Assembly: GCA_049841135.1 (NCBI GenBank)
Contig: JASGHK010000001.1
Span: 682,001 to 746,000 of the forward strand
Direction: 5' to 3'
DNA: 64,000 nucleotides
From: JACRCT01 sp049841135
Lineage (GTDB): Bacteria > Myxococcota > Myxococcia > Myxococcales > UBA5297
Under the pieces are notes generated by a model. The model made no database searches and was not told the DNA's origin. It saw nothing but the letters and a program-made list of their open reading frames with translations. This document shows positions 1-9,407 of the stretch, piece after piece (the stretch's first letter is position 1; every line of letters begins with the position of its first letter). A program made the position numbers and the translations under genes.

Positions 1-143
1 AGCGGACCGGGCGCGCGGGCACAGGCGGGCCCGGCCAAGTTCGCACGCCTCGCCAAGCGTGGGATGTCGATGAAGGAAGGAAGGGACACTGCAGGGGTAT
101 CTTGACCCGAAGCCCGCGGCCCCCAGCCCGAAGCCCGGCTTCG

Positions 144-172
144 TTGACACCCCGTGCCGCGCGGGATAGCAA
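144..172 (+). promoter_or_regulatory. Candidate sigma-70 promoter of the SDR gene
   Basis: A perfect -35 box TTGACA (144-149) is followed after 17 bases by TAGCAA (167-172; 3 of 6 matches to the consensus -10). It lies about 25 bases before the first gene of a + strand run. The same style, TTGACA followed by cccc, is seen before the nucleotidase gene at 62837. Inference from motif matches only. Bases 1-143 hold nothing I recognise. Confidence 0.45.
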
Positions 173-196
173 CAGTGGCCTTTCCCGGGGGCGCGA

Positions 197-1186
197 ATGC
201 CCGCCAAGTCACGCGTCAAAAAGCTCCGCGTCGCGGTCACGGGCGCCAACGGCTCCATCGGCCGGTTGGCGCTCCCGCGGCTGCTCGACAACGACCAGAT
301 CGACCGCGTGCTGGCCCTGGACATTGCCGAGCCCGAGGTCGCCCACGACAAGCTGCACTTCGCCCAGGTCGATCTCTCCCGGTCCAACGCCGTCGACGAG
401 CTGACCCGGGCGTTGAAGGAAGCCAAGATCGACTCGTTGGTCCATCTGGCGTTCTTCTCCCGGCCGGCGCGCGACCTGGCCTTCGCCCACGAGGTCGAGG
501 CGGTGGGCACGGGCAAGCTCCTGGCGGCCTGCGCCGCGGCCAAAGTCGGTTCGCTGGTGATGTCGAGCTCGACCTTCGTCTACGGCGCCTCGCCCAATCA
601 CCCCAACTTCCTCACCGAGGATCGCCCGCTCGTTCCCCACCCGCAGAGCCGCTTCGTCGCCGACCGGATCGAGGCCGAGCAGCAGGTGCGGGCCTTCCGC
701 ACCAGCCACCCCACCCTCCGCTCGGTGGTGCTGCGCTTCGCGCCCATCCTGGGCCCCACCGTCGACACCCCGGTCACGCGCTACCTGACGAGCCCGGTGG
801 CGCCCATGGCGCTGGGCCACGACCCGCTCGTCCAGTGCGTACACGAGGACGACGTCGGAGAGGCCCTGGTGCTCTCGGTGCTCTCCAAGGCTTCCGGCGT
901 GTTCAACGTGTGCGGTCGCGGCGTGCTCCCGCTCTCCACGGTGCTTCACCTGTGCGGCTCGCGCCCGCTGCCGCTGCCGCTGCCTTTGGCGACCGCCTCG
1001 CTCAAGGCGCTCAACACGCTGGGCGTCACCGCGACGCCGACCCGGCTCATCGACTACCTGCGCTACCTATGGGTCGCGGACGGCCAGAAGGCCGAGCGCG
1101 AGCTCCACTTCCGGCCACGCTTCAGCACCCGCGAGGCCGTCCTCTCCTTCGCTCAGGCGCGTGGCCGCGCCGGGGCCGCGACGTAA
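197..1186 (+). CDS. Extended SDR / NAD-dependent epimerase-like protein
   Basis: A 329-residue protein of the extended short-chain dehydrogenase (nucleotide-sugar epimerase) family. The N-terminal Rossmann motif TGANGSIG is at residues 15-22, and a typical SSSTFVYG strand follows near residue 127. The usual catalytic Tyr-x-x-x-Lys is not visible: where it is expected (about residue 153) the sequence reads FVADR, so Tyr is Phe and Lys is Arg. It may bind NAD(P) without classical epimerase chemistry. The start follows the G-rich stretch gggggcg. It is followed 12 bases later by an acyltransferase gene, and this pairing suggests a lipid-related job (inference). The substrate cannot be named. Confidence 0.8.
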   Translation: MPAKSRVKKLRVAVTGANGSIGRLALPRLLDNDQIDRVLALDIAEPEVAHDKLHFAQVDLSRSNAVDELTRALKEAKIDSLVHLAFFSRPARDLAFAHEVEAVGTGKLLAACAAAKVGSLVMSSSTFVYGASPNHPNFLTEDRPLVPHPQSRFVADRIEAEQQVRAFRTSHPTLRSVVLRFAPILGPTVDTPVTRYLTSPVAPMALGHDPLVQCVHEDDVGEALVLSVLSKASGVFNVCGRGVLPLSTVLHLCGSRPLPLPLPLATASLKALNTLGVTATPTRLIDYLRYLWVADGQKAERELHFRPRFSTREAVLSFAQARGRAGAAT

Positions 1187-1198
1187 GAGAAGAACTCC

Positions 1199-2798
<1,600 letters not shown>

Positions 2799-2817
2799 CC
2801 CCCAAGGCGCCGTTGCG

Positions 2818-3795
2818 ATGGATCCGGCACGCCCCTACAGTCCGCCTGCCGTGCCACGGACCACCTCGCCCGTCGTCAATGTCGTCCTCTTCCTGCTGAC
2901 GGTCCTGACCACCCTGGTGGCCGGGTTCGTCGCCTCCGGCGGCGTCGAGGGCCTGGAGCGCTACCCGCTGGGTTCGGCGCTGGGGATGCTGCTGGTCGCC
3001 GGCATCCCGTACTCGGCCTCGCTGATGGCGATGCTGCTCTGCCACGAGTTCGGCCACTACTTCGCGGCGCGCCTGCACGGGGTCGACGCCAGCCTGCCCT
3101 TCTTCATCCCCTTCCCGATGCCGCCGTTCGGGACCATGGGCGCGGTCATCCGCATCCGCAGCAAGCTGCCGTCGCTGCGGTCGGTGCTGGACATCGGCGC
3201 CGCCGGGCCCATCGCCGGCTTCGTGGTGGCGGTCCCGGTCCTCGTCTGGGGCGTCGCCCACTCCCAGGTCGTGCACGGCGTGCCGACCCAAGGACCCAAC
3301 GCGGCGTGGCAGTCGGCCTTCAACCTGCTCACCGCGCTCGTCCACCACTCCTACCGCCCGTGGGTCGAGCCGCAGGTGACCGTCTACGGCGACAGCATCC
3401 TGACCTGGGCGGTGACGCGGCTCGTCCACGGCCCCTTGCCCGCCGGCTCGGACATCGCGCTGCACCCGGTGGCGTTCGCCGGCTGGGTGGGCTGCCTCAT
3501 CACGGCGATGAACATGACGCCCGTGGGCCAGCTCGATGGCGGCCACGTCATCTATGCGCTCTTCGGCCGCTGGGGCTCGCTGGTCTCGAGGCTCTTCTCG
3601 CACGCGCTCTTGGGCGTGGGCCTGTTCGCTTCGTGGAACTGGCTCATCTGGTGGGTGCTGACGAGGCTGCTCGTCGGGGTCGAGCACCCGATGCCGCAGG
3701 ACACCTCGCCCATCGGGCGCGGTCGCAAGGCGGTCGCCGTGCTGTCGCTGGTCATCCTGGTGCTGACCTTCGTGCCCAGGCCGGTGCTGTTCTGA
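2818..3795 (+). CDS. Site-2 protease family (M50) membrane metalloprotease
   Basis: A 325-residue polytopic protein. HEFGH at residues 76-80 is the zinc-binding HExxH inside a hydrophobic helix, and QLDGGH near residue 240 supplies the third zinc ligand (Asp) in the LDG motif of S2P proteases. At least five hydrophobic segments are visible. Members cleave transmembrane substrates such as anti-sigma factors or process membrane proteins; no substrate is evident here. No PDZ domain is seen, so it is the short type. It follows the acyltransferase closely on the same strand and is probably co-transcribed. The ribosome site before the ATG is weak. Confidence 0.88.
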   Translation: MDPARPYSPPAVPRTTSPVVNVVLFLLTVLTTLVAGFVASGGVEGLERYPLGSALGMLLVAGIPYSASLMAMLLCHEFGHYFAARLHGVDASLPFFIPFPMPPFGTMGAVIRIRSKLPSLRSVLDIGAAGPIAGFVVAVPVLVWGVAHSQVVHGVPTQGPNAAWQSAFNLLTALVHHSYRPWVEPQVTVYGDSILTWAVTRLVHGPLPAGSDIALHPVAFAGWVGCLITAMNMTPVGQLDGGHVIYALFGRWGSLVSRLFSHALLGVGLFASWNWLIWWVLTRLLVGVEHPMPQDTSPIGRGRKAVAVLSLVILVLTFVPRPVLF

Positions 3796-4027
3796 GGAGC
3801 CCATCGCCGAGCCCGCCAACCAAGTCAGATTGAGCAAGCGCCGCAACAAAGCAAGCCTGGAGTCGATGCCAGCGCTCGACGAGGCCGCGTCCGCTCGCCT
3901 CTCACGAGAGTGAGAAACGGGGTTGGCTCGGCATTTCCAGTGTCATATCCAGCGTGTCGAGTCTCAGCCAACCGTGCCAGGCCCCGTCATGGACTGGCGA
4001 GGGATTTCAGCCTCAAGGCACGCTGCG

Positions 4028-5506
4028 TCACTCCTTCGCGGCGAACGCCTTTCCTTGCGTAACATTCAAGCCGTCTCGGTAAAGAATGGGGATCTTGTAG
4101 CTCTCGCCCTCGCCCACTTGCTCAAGAAAGCCCAGTTCACATAGGTGCTTCGCATGCTTCCGCACCTCGCCAGGAACAACGCCTAGGGTTTCGGCCAGCG
4201 TCGCCTCGTTGTGCTCTGCCTTCCCGTCGCGGAATTTCTGGATCAGGTTCGCATAAACGCCAAGCTTCGCCAGAAGCGTGTCGTTGACCCGGTCTTCGCT
4301 AAGACTTGAGAGGCCTCGCTTGAGAGCATCTGCCCCGATGAGAGGGTTGCCTTGTTCATAGGCATTCTCTTCCCGCTCCTCTCGGCGGATCTGAGCGTCC
4401 TGCGCCTTCTTCACGAGATCGATCAGATTGCGTGGCGGCTTCAGCCCATTTCCGTCTCGGATGCGAGACATCAGCCAGGACCACGTGGTCGACTTGCGCT
4501 CGCCCACGTCTACCTTTTCTGGAAACACGGCAGCCACAATGGCGTCGTTGGTCGAATTCTTGGCCAGCCCGATGATCCCCAGAAAATCTGGGTTTTCGCG
4601 GATGCGCTGGCAAAGCAGGTTCTTGAGATCGTCCTCATCCCAAGCGATCTCAACCTTCCGCGCGTTCACGTGGGTCAGGTTTACGAATCCACCTTCAACC
4701 ACTTTGCGAAACAGGTCGCGCCGGACGAAGAGCTTAAGTCTGATGTGCTGAAACGCCATCAGGTCGAGGAAGACCCGAAGCAGCGCTCGGAGAGCCGGAA
4801 TCTCGACCGCTGGCGCTCCCTGGAATGCTTCGTCAAGCCGGTCGAGTACTACCCAGCAGCTTAGATTTCTCGCCGCAAGCGCTCTGTCCAGTACTGCTAG
4901 GGCCTCTTCGAAGCGAATTGGTGCCCCGCCTGAGTTGTCGGGAGCGAACTCAAGATGCGGCTTGATGCTGGGACCTTTGGGCATACCCAGGTCCACGCCT
5001 GCGGACTTGGTTGCCGCGAACTTCTTTCTGGCCCACTCGGCGATACGGCCGAAGACCGAGAGCGGCATGTCATCGAGGCTTCGAAGATCGGCGTTGGCCA
5101 GGATCCGCTCGATGAGTTGGAGGTCCTTGTCTTGCTCCTTTCCTGTCTCCTTCTTCAACAGATAGTGTCCGACAAAGGCAAGTATGTACGTCTTCCACAC
5201 TGAGTTATACCCGGCCTCATCAAGAGGCTCACTCTCAGTGAGTCGCTGGAAGATTGGGCTTCCACTCACGTTGAACGCCGGGAGGATGGCGACATTCGCC
5301 AACTCCGGGTAGGTGTTCTCTCGAGCCATCAGGATTCGAAAGAGTGCGGTCTTGCCGGTGCCCTTATCGCCAGCAACCACGTCCGCTCTGCCTTGAACCA
5401 CGTCGCGCGACGTCTGCGTGTCCACGAAGTACTTCTCAAGCGACGCGTCGAACTCGGCGACAGAGCTGCCAAGGTCTAGCTTTCTGAGCACGTCTCTGAC
5501 GAGCAT
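4028..5506 (-). CDS. P-loop ATPase, Sll1717 family, in a lower-GC insert
   Basis: About 492 residues from the start chosen here. Walker A GDKGTGKT is near residues 46-53 and Walker B VVLDRLDEAF in the middle; the last 100 residues look like a winged-helix domain (LAETLGVVPGEVRKHAKHL). This matches the predicted ATPase group called Sll1717 family, whose function is unknown and which often sits in accessory DNA. I chose the ATG at 5506 because GGAGGTGGGG lies directly before it; an upstream TTG at 5581 is possible but would place the promoter-like sites inside the gene. Codon use is clearly more AT-rich than in both neighbours, a sign of transfer. It might act in defence or DNA transactions, but that is inference. 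Confidence 0.75.
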   Translation of the reverse strand: MLVRDVLRKLDLGSSVAEFDASLEKYFVDTQTSRDVVQGRADVVAGDKGTGKTALFRILMARENTYPELANVAILPAFNVSGSPIFQRLTESEPLDEAGYNSVWKTYILAFVGHYLLKKETGKEQDKDLQLIERILANADLRSLDDMPLSVFGRIAEWARKKFAATKSAGVDLGMPKGPSIKPHLEFAPDNSGGAPIRFEEALAVLDRALAARNLSCWVVLDRLDEAFQGAPAVEIPALRALLRVFLDLMAFQHIRLKLFVRRDLFRKVVEGGFVNLTHVNARKVEIAWDEDDLKNLLCQRIRENPDFLGIIGLAKNSTNDAIVAAVFPEKVDVGERKSTTWSWLMSRIRDGNGLKPPRNLIDLVKKAQDAQIRREEREENAYEQGNPLIGADALKRGLSSLSEDRVNDTLLAKLGVYANLIQKFRDGKAEHNEATLAETLGVVPGEVRKHAKHLCELGFLEQVGEGESYKIPILYRDGLNVTQGKAFAAKE

Positions 5507-5549
5507 CCCCACCTCCGCTTGCCGCATCGATCGAGCGGCATCGCGCCGC

Positions 5550-5579
5550 ATCATAGGGCTGTCGAAATTCTGAGACAGC
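5550..5579 (-). promoter_or_regulatory. Candidate promoter and operator of the P-loop ATPase gene
   Basis: Read on the minus strand, TATGAT (5555-5550; 5 of 6 matches to the -10 consensus) is preceded by an inverted repeat GCTGTC-N10-GACAGC (5579-5558), which would overlap the -35 region. This fits a start site about 36 bases before the ATG at 5506 and suggests repression by a dimeric DNA-binding protein. Motif evidence only. Confidence 0.35.
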
Positions 5580-5583
5580 AAGA

Positions 5584-5742
5584 ATGTCAGCCGTCGGAGG
5601 ACGGCATGCGATCCGCGGCCTCAAGGGCGAGAACACCGACCTACACAGCCTCTACCAGCATCGCTCCGCTATCTACGCTCGGGACGAACGAAACGCCGCC
5701 TACGAGCAGACCCTGTTCCGGCCGCTCTGCTTGGCGTCGTAG
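5584..5742 (+). CDS. Possible small ORF or gene remnant, divergent from the ATPase
   Basis: An ATG-started frame of 52 codons with a protein-like composition (it contains GENTDLHSLYQHRSAIYARD). It starts in the gap upstream of the ATPase and its last 43 bases overlap the 3' end of the FHA-GGDEF gene on the other strand. No strong ribosome site is present and I recognise no family. It may be the leftover start of a gene truncated at the edge of the insert. Confidence 0.2.
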   Translation: MSAVGGRHAIRGLKGENTDLHSLYQHRSAIYARDERNAAYEQTLFRPLCLAS

Positions 5743-6580
5743 AGCTTCTCGTCGGCGGCCTTGAGCAGCGTCTGGACCTCGTTGATGTCGTTGCTGATGG
5801 AGCCGACGCCCACGCTGATGGTCACCGGGATGACCTGGTCCTCGAAGACGAAGCGCTGCTTCTCCACGACCTTGCGGACCTTCTCCGCGGTGCTGACCGC
5901 GCCGGCGATGTCGACCTCGGGGAGGATGAGCGCGAACTCCTCGCCGCCGTAGCGGGCGAAGACGTCCTCGCGGCGGATTCTTGGTCTTCACCGCGGAGGC
6001 CAGCATCTTCAGGACGTAGTCGCCGGCCAGGTGCCCGTAGGTGTCGTTGATTCTGCTTGAAGTGGTCGATGTCCATCATCGCCAGCGTCAGGGCGCGGCC
6101 GTAGCGGTGGCAGCGGCTGACCTCGCGCTCGAGGGTCTCGAGGAAGTAGCGCTTGTTGAAGATCTGCGTCAGGCCGTCCACGGTGGTCAGCCGGTAGATC
6201 TCCTCGTGGTACTGGCCCTCGATGTTGCCGCCGGCGATGTACTTGAAGATGGTCCGGCCGATCTTGATGAAGTCGCCGTTGCGCAGCTGGACCGCCCCCT
6301 CGACCGCCTCGTCGTTGACGAAGGTGCCGTTGGTGGAGCCCATGTCGCTGACGGTGGCGCACTTGCCGTCGAGGACGAGCTTGGCGTGGTTGCGCGAGAT
6401 GGAGTCCTGGTCGACCTGGATGTCGCACTTCGAGGAGCGGCCCACGATGGTGGTGGACCGGTCGAGGTCGTACTTGCGGCCCAGGTCCTCGCCGTAGATG
6501 ACGACGAGGGCGGCGTTCCGAGTGGTCGGCCGCTCGGAGATCTTGCTGATGACCGTGACGACGGTCTTGCTCTTGGCCAT
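5700..6580 (-). CDS. FHA-domain diguanylate cyclase (GGDEF), two frame breaks at GATC sites
   Basis: An N-terminal FHA domain (about residues 25-105: VGRSSKCDIQV, ISRNHAKL, GSTNGTFVND) is followed by a GGDEF domain. The active site reads GGEEF, preceded by RRED at the RxxD inhibitory-site position, so both catalysis and c-di-GMP feedback look intact. The product would make c-di-GMP under control of a phosphothreonine partner. The frame breaks at 6049-6053 and 5976-5980; in both, GATTC replaces GATC, and removing one T gives the family sequence (DHFKQINDTYGH and KTKIRREDVFARYGGEEF). The corrected length is 292 residues, ending DAKQSGRNRVCS. A Ser/Thr kinase lies at 22.9-25.0 kb, a possible but unproven partner. 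Confidence 0.88.
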
Positions 6581-6642
6581 TGGCGCCGCGTCCCGAAGGT
6601 TTCGGAATACTAGGCTAACCGCGCGAACCTAGGCAACAAACG

Positions 6643-7881
6643 CTAATTCTCGTCCTTCTTGTCGCCGTCCACTGGCGCCTGCTTCGGCGGCTCTTCCACG
6701 GCTTTCGCCGGCTCCGCGAGTACGGTCTCGAGCACCGGCTCCGCCGGCTTCGGTTCCGGCTCAGCGGAGGGGGCGAGCTGCGTCTCGAGGACGGGCTCTT
6801 GAGCCGGAGCCGTGGGCGGCGTCGGCTCGCCCTCGCCCTCGCCCAGGGCCACCAGCTGCGTCTCCAGCACCGGCACCGCCTGCAGGACCACGAGCGTCTC
6901 CAGCGGCTTCTCCGGCAGACGTGGCGCGGGAGGCGGCGGCGGTGGCGGCGGATCGGGCAGCACGCCCCGGTCACCGGCATCGATGGCGGCGATGGCCCCC
7001 AGGCCAGCGGTGTGCAGGAACGCGAGCACCAGGCTGCCGACGAGGCCGCTGAGCGCCCGGGAGTACAGGTTCAAGGCGAGCGATGCCGCGCCCGAGCCGA
7101 TCATCACGGTTCCGCCGCTCCCGGCGATGGTCGCGGCGATGAGCTGGAGGAAGCCCAGCGTGAAGCTCAGGGCGACGAGGGTGGGCACGCAGCGGGCGAA
7201 CATCCGCGTGCCGCCGACGATGGCGTCGATGGGCCCCTGGTCGAGCGTCACCGAGCGCACGAGCGCGAGCTGGAAGAGCATGTCGACGAAGAAGCCGAGC
7301 AGCAGCGCCAGCGACGTCGAGAGGGCCAGCGAGAGCGCGCCGCCGAACCCGCCGGAGTGCGACTCGAGCGCCTTGAAGTAGGCCAGCGAGCCAGACCCGA
7401 TGGCCGTGAAGCCGTAGAGCATCACCGCGGCGTAGATGGGCAGGAACAGCGCGGCGACGGGGACCGTCCGGTGCAGGTGCGACGCCGCGGCCAGCGCGCG
7501 GGGCGGAGTCTCCCCGGCCATCGAAAGCCCGAAGGTCCGCGCGCCCGAGGAGACCCAGAGCAGCCGCAGCGCGACCGACAGGAGTGCCGCCACCACGACG
7601 ATCCCCGCGAGCGGAAGCATCGTCTGCTTCTGGAAGAGCTGGCCGGCGAAGCTCGCTGCGGCGACCTCCGGGTCCAGGAACGCGGCCAGCGGGTCGCGGC
7701 CGACGGTGCGTCCGAACGCACCCAGGACCAGGCCCCCCAGGGAGAGCGTCACCCCGAGCGAGAGCAGGTCCCTACCGGCCTCGGCGAGGAAGGCGAGGCC
7801 CACCACTCCGCGAGCGTGCCTGGCGGCGCCGAAGCCACGGCGCAGCGCTTCACCGAAACCGACGGGGCGAGAGGACGGCAT
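6643..7881 (-). CDS. Polytopic membrane protein with acidic/proline-rich C-terminal tail
   Basis: About 412 residues. The first 300 contain several hydrophobic helices (for example LPLAGIVVVAALLSVALRLL and TSLALLLGFFVDMLF) and the last 110 form a Pro/Glu/Ala tail with a run of prolines (PDPPPPPPPPAP) and imperfect repeats of PVLETQL. The arrangement resembles integral membrane proteins annotated only as hypothetical in myxobacteria. I chose the ATG at 7881 because GAGGAA lies 8 bases upstream; in-frame ATGs at 7890 and 7899 are alternatives. It diverges from lexA across about 140 bases that hold the LexA box, so it could be damage-inducible too. Function unknown. Confidence 0.65.
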   Translation of the reverse strand: MPSSRPVGFGEALRRGFGAARHARGVVGLAFLAEAGRDLLSLGVTLSLGGLVLGAFGRTVGRDPLAAFLDPEVAAASFAGQLFQKQTMLPLAGIVVVAALLSVALRLLWVSSGARTFGLSMAGETPPRALAAASHLHRTVPVAALFLPIYAAVMLYGFTAIGSGSLAYFKALESHSGGFGGALSLALSTSLALLLGFFVDMLFQLALVRSVTLDQGPIDAIVGGTRMFARCVPTLVALSFTLGFLQLIAATIAGSGGTVMIGSGAASLALNLYSRALSGLVGSLVLAFLHTAGLGAIAAIDAGDRGVLPDPPPPPPPPAPRLPEKPLETLVVLQAVPVLETQLVALGEGEGEPTPPTAPAQEPVLETQLAPSAEPEPKPAEPVLETVLAEPAKAVEEPPKQAPVDGDKKDEN

Positions 7882-7980
7882 CGGCCGCATTCCTCGCACG
7901 AGGCGTGCGAACGGGGCAAGGACGCGGATTGCCGCCTTCGGCTCTCGCCCGCCGTTCGAGAGGGAGCATTGGAGGTTGCG

Positions 7981-7997
7981 CTACACGGACGTTCAGG
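7981..7997 (+). promoter_or_regulatory. LexA box (SOS operator), Myxococcus type
   Basis: CTACACGGACGTTCAGG matches the M. xanthus LexA consensus CTRHAMRYBYGTTCAGS, as I recall it, at 15 of 17 positions. It lies 27 bases before the lexA start, just upstream of the ribosome site gggagga, where repressor would block RNA polymerase. This supports autoregulation of lexA; the divergent membrane-protein gene starts about 100 bases on the other side. Confidence 0.75.
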
Positions 7998-8023
7998 CAT
8001 AGAGTTCGCCGCGGGAGGAAGTC

Positions 8024-8683
8024 ATGGACGAACTGACGGACCGCCAGAAGGAAATCCTCCGCTACATCGCCAAGACCACCGAGGAGCGGGGTTTCCCGCC
8101 GACCATCCGGGAGATCGGCGGTGAGTTCGACATCAAGAGCACCAACGGGGTCAACGACCACCTCAAGGCGCTCGAGCGCAAGGGCTTCCTCAGCCGCGGC
8201 GAGCAGAAGAGCCGCTCGCTGGTGCCGACCACGACGGGGCGGATGCTGCTCGGCCTGGGCGCCCAGAAGATGCGCGCCATCGAGATCCCGGTGGTCGGCC
8301 GCGTCGCCGCCGGCGCTCCCCTGCTCGCCGAAGAGAACCTCGACGACAGCGTCCAGATCGATCCGAGCGTGCTGCCCCAGTCGGGCAAGGACGTGTTCGC
8401 CCTGAAGGTGAAGGGCGACTCGATGATCGGCGACGGCATCTTCGACGGCGACCTGGTCTTCGTGCGCCGCCAGCCGACCGCCCGCAATGGAGAAATCGTG
8501 GTGGCGATGATCGAAGGCGAAGCCACCGTGAAGCGCTTCTTCCCGGAGTCCGGCGGCCGCATCCGCCTGCAGCCGTCGAATCCGAACCTGCAGCCGATCT
8601 ACGTCTCGGCGGCGCAGGCCAAGGAGACGGCGATTCTCGGGCTGGTCGTCGGGGTGTTCCGCAAGGTGATGCCGAGGGCGTGA
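8024..8683 (+). CDS. lexA: LexA repressor, SOS response
   Basis: A 219-residue protein. The N-terminal winged helix-turn-helix (TDRQKEILRYIAKTTEERGF, then PPTIREIG) binds operators; the C-terminal S24 peptidase domain has the self-cleavage Ala-Gly bond in VAAGAP near residue 95, the nucleophile Ser in GDSMIGDG near 132, and the catalytic Lys in EATVKRFF near 169. RecA filaments trigger autocleavage and release SOS genes. The length is normal. The start is set by the strong ribosome site gggagga and agrees with the family's MDELTDRQ. The upstream 17-base LexA box indicates autoregulation. It converges with an alpha/beta hydrolase gene with only 7 bases between the stop codons. Confidence 0.97.
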   Translation: MDELTDRQKEILRYIAKTTEERGFPPTIREIGGEFDIKSTNGVNDHLKALERKGFLSRGEQKSRSLVPTTTGRMLLGLGAQKMRAIEIPVVGRVAAGAPLLAEENLDDSVQIDPSVLPQSGKDVFALKVKGDSMIGDGIFDGDLVFVRRQPTARNGEIVVAMIEGEATVKRFFPESGGRIRLQPSNPNLQPIYVSAAQAKETAILGLVVGVFRKVMPRA

Positions 8684-8690
8684 GGCCCCG

Positions 8691-9368
8691 TCAGAGCCAG
8701 TCGTCCTCGTTCTTCCGCTCGGCAGGCATCGGGCCATCCGCATCGCCGATGAACCGGCCCACCGCCTGCCCCAGCTGCGTCAGCCCACGCGAGAAGACGT
8801 GATCGGCCTCTTCGATGACCTCGAGTTGATCGCCCATCTGCTGGCATAGGTTCGCGAGCGCCAGTCGATCGACGCTCTTGTCGTGCTCGCCCACCAGGAT
8901 GAGCCCCTGCGCCGAGAGGCTCGCCAGGCCCGCGAAGTCGTAGCCTTCGGCCTTGGGCGCCACGAGCACCACGCTCTCCAGGTCCCCTACCCGCTTGGCC
9001 AGCTCGAGCGCCACCGCCGCGCCGAAGTCATAGCCCGCCACCGCCAGCTCACGGCTCCCCACGCTCTCCGCCAGGACCGCCAGCGCTGCGGCCGCGTCGT
9101 CCACGCACCGCTGGAGATCGCCCGTCAGCGCGCCCTGCGAGGCTCCGGCTCCGCGGTAGTTGAAGCGCAGCGTCGCGTGGCCCCGGCGGCTGCAGGCGAA
9201 CGCCAGCTCCGCGCACACTGGCGAGTCCATGCTCAATCCCTGCAGCGGGTGCGGCGGGCAGATGAGCATCGCGGGCAGGTTCTCGCCGCGGTGCCAGAGC
9301 CCCTCGAGCACGAGGTCTCCACAGGGGATGAGCGTCGCGCGCTCGAGGAACTGGCCGGGGAGGACCAT
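8691..9368 (-). CDS. Alpha/beta hydrolase (COG2945-like) with Asp at the nucleophile elbow
   Basis: A 225-residue protein with the opening CPPHPLQGLSMDS and the strand TLRFNYRGAGAS typical of predicted hydrolases of COG2945. The nucleophile elbow, usually G-x-S-x-G, reads GYDFGA near residue 113, so Ser is replaced by Asp. Asp nucleophiles occur in dehalogenases and epoxide hydrolases of this fold, but in this family the change may equally mean altered or lost activity. The late acid (VGEHD) and His (EADHVF) are present. The C-terminus is short and charged. The substrate is unknown. It converges with lexA. Confidence 0.78.
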   Translation of the reverse strand: MVLPGQFLERATLIPCGDLVLEGLWHRGENLPAMLICPPHPLQGLSMDSPVCAELAFACSRRGHATLRFNYRGAGASQGALTGDLQRCVDDAAAALAVLAESVGSRELAVAGYDFGAAVALELAKRVGDLESVVLVAPKAEGYDFAGLASLSAQGLILVGEHDKSVDRLALANLCQQMGDQLEVIEEADHVFSRGLTQLGQAVGRFIGDADGPMPAERKNEDDWL

Positions 9369-9407
9369 TGGGTGGCGTCCGGCCTCCGCGCCGGACTTCG
9401 TCCCTGT

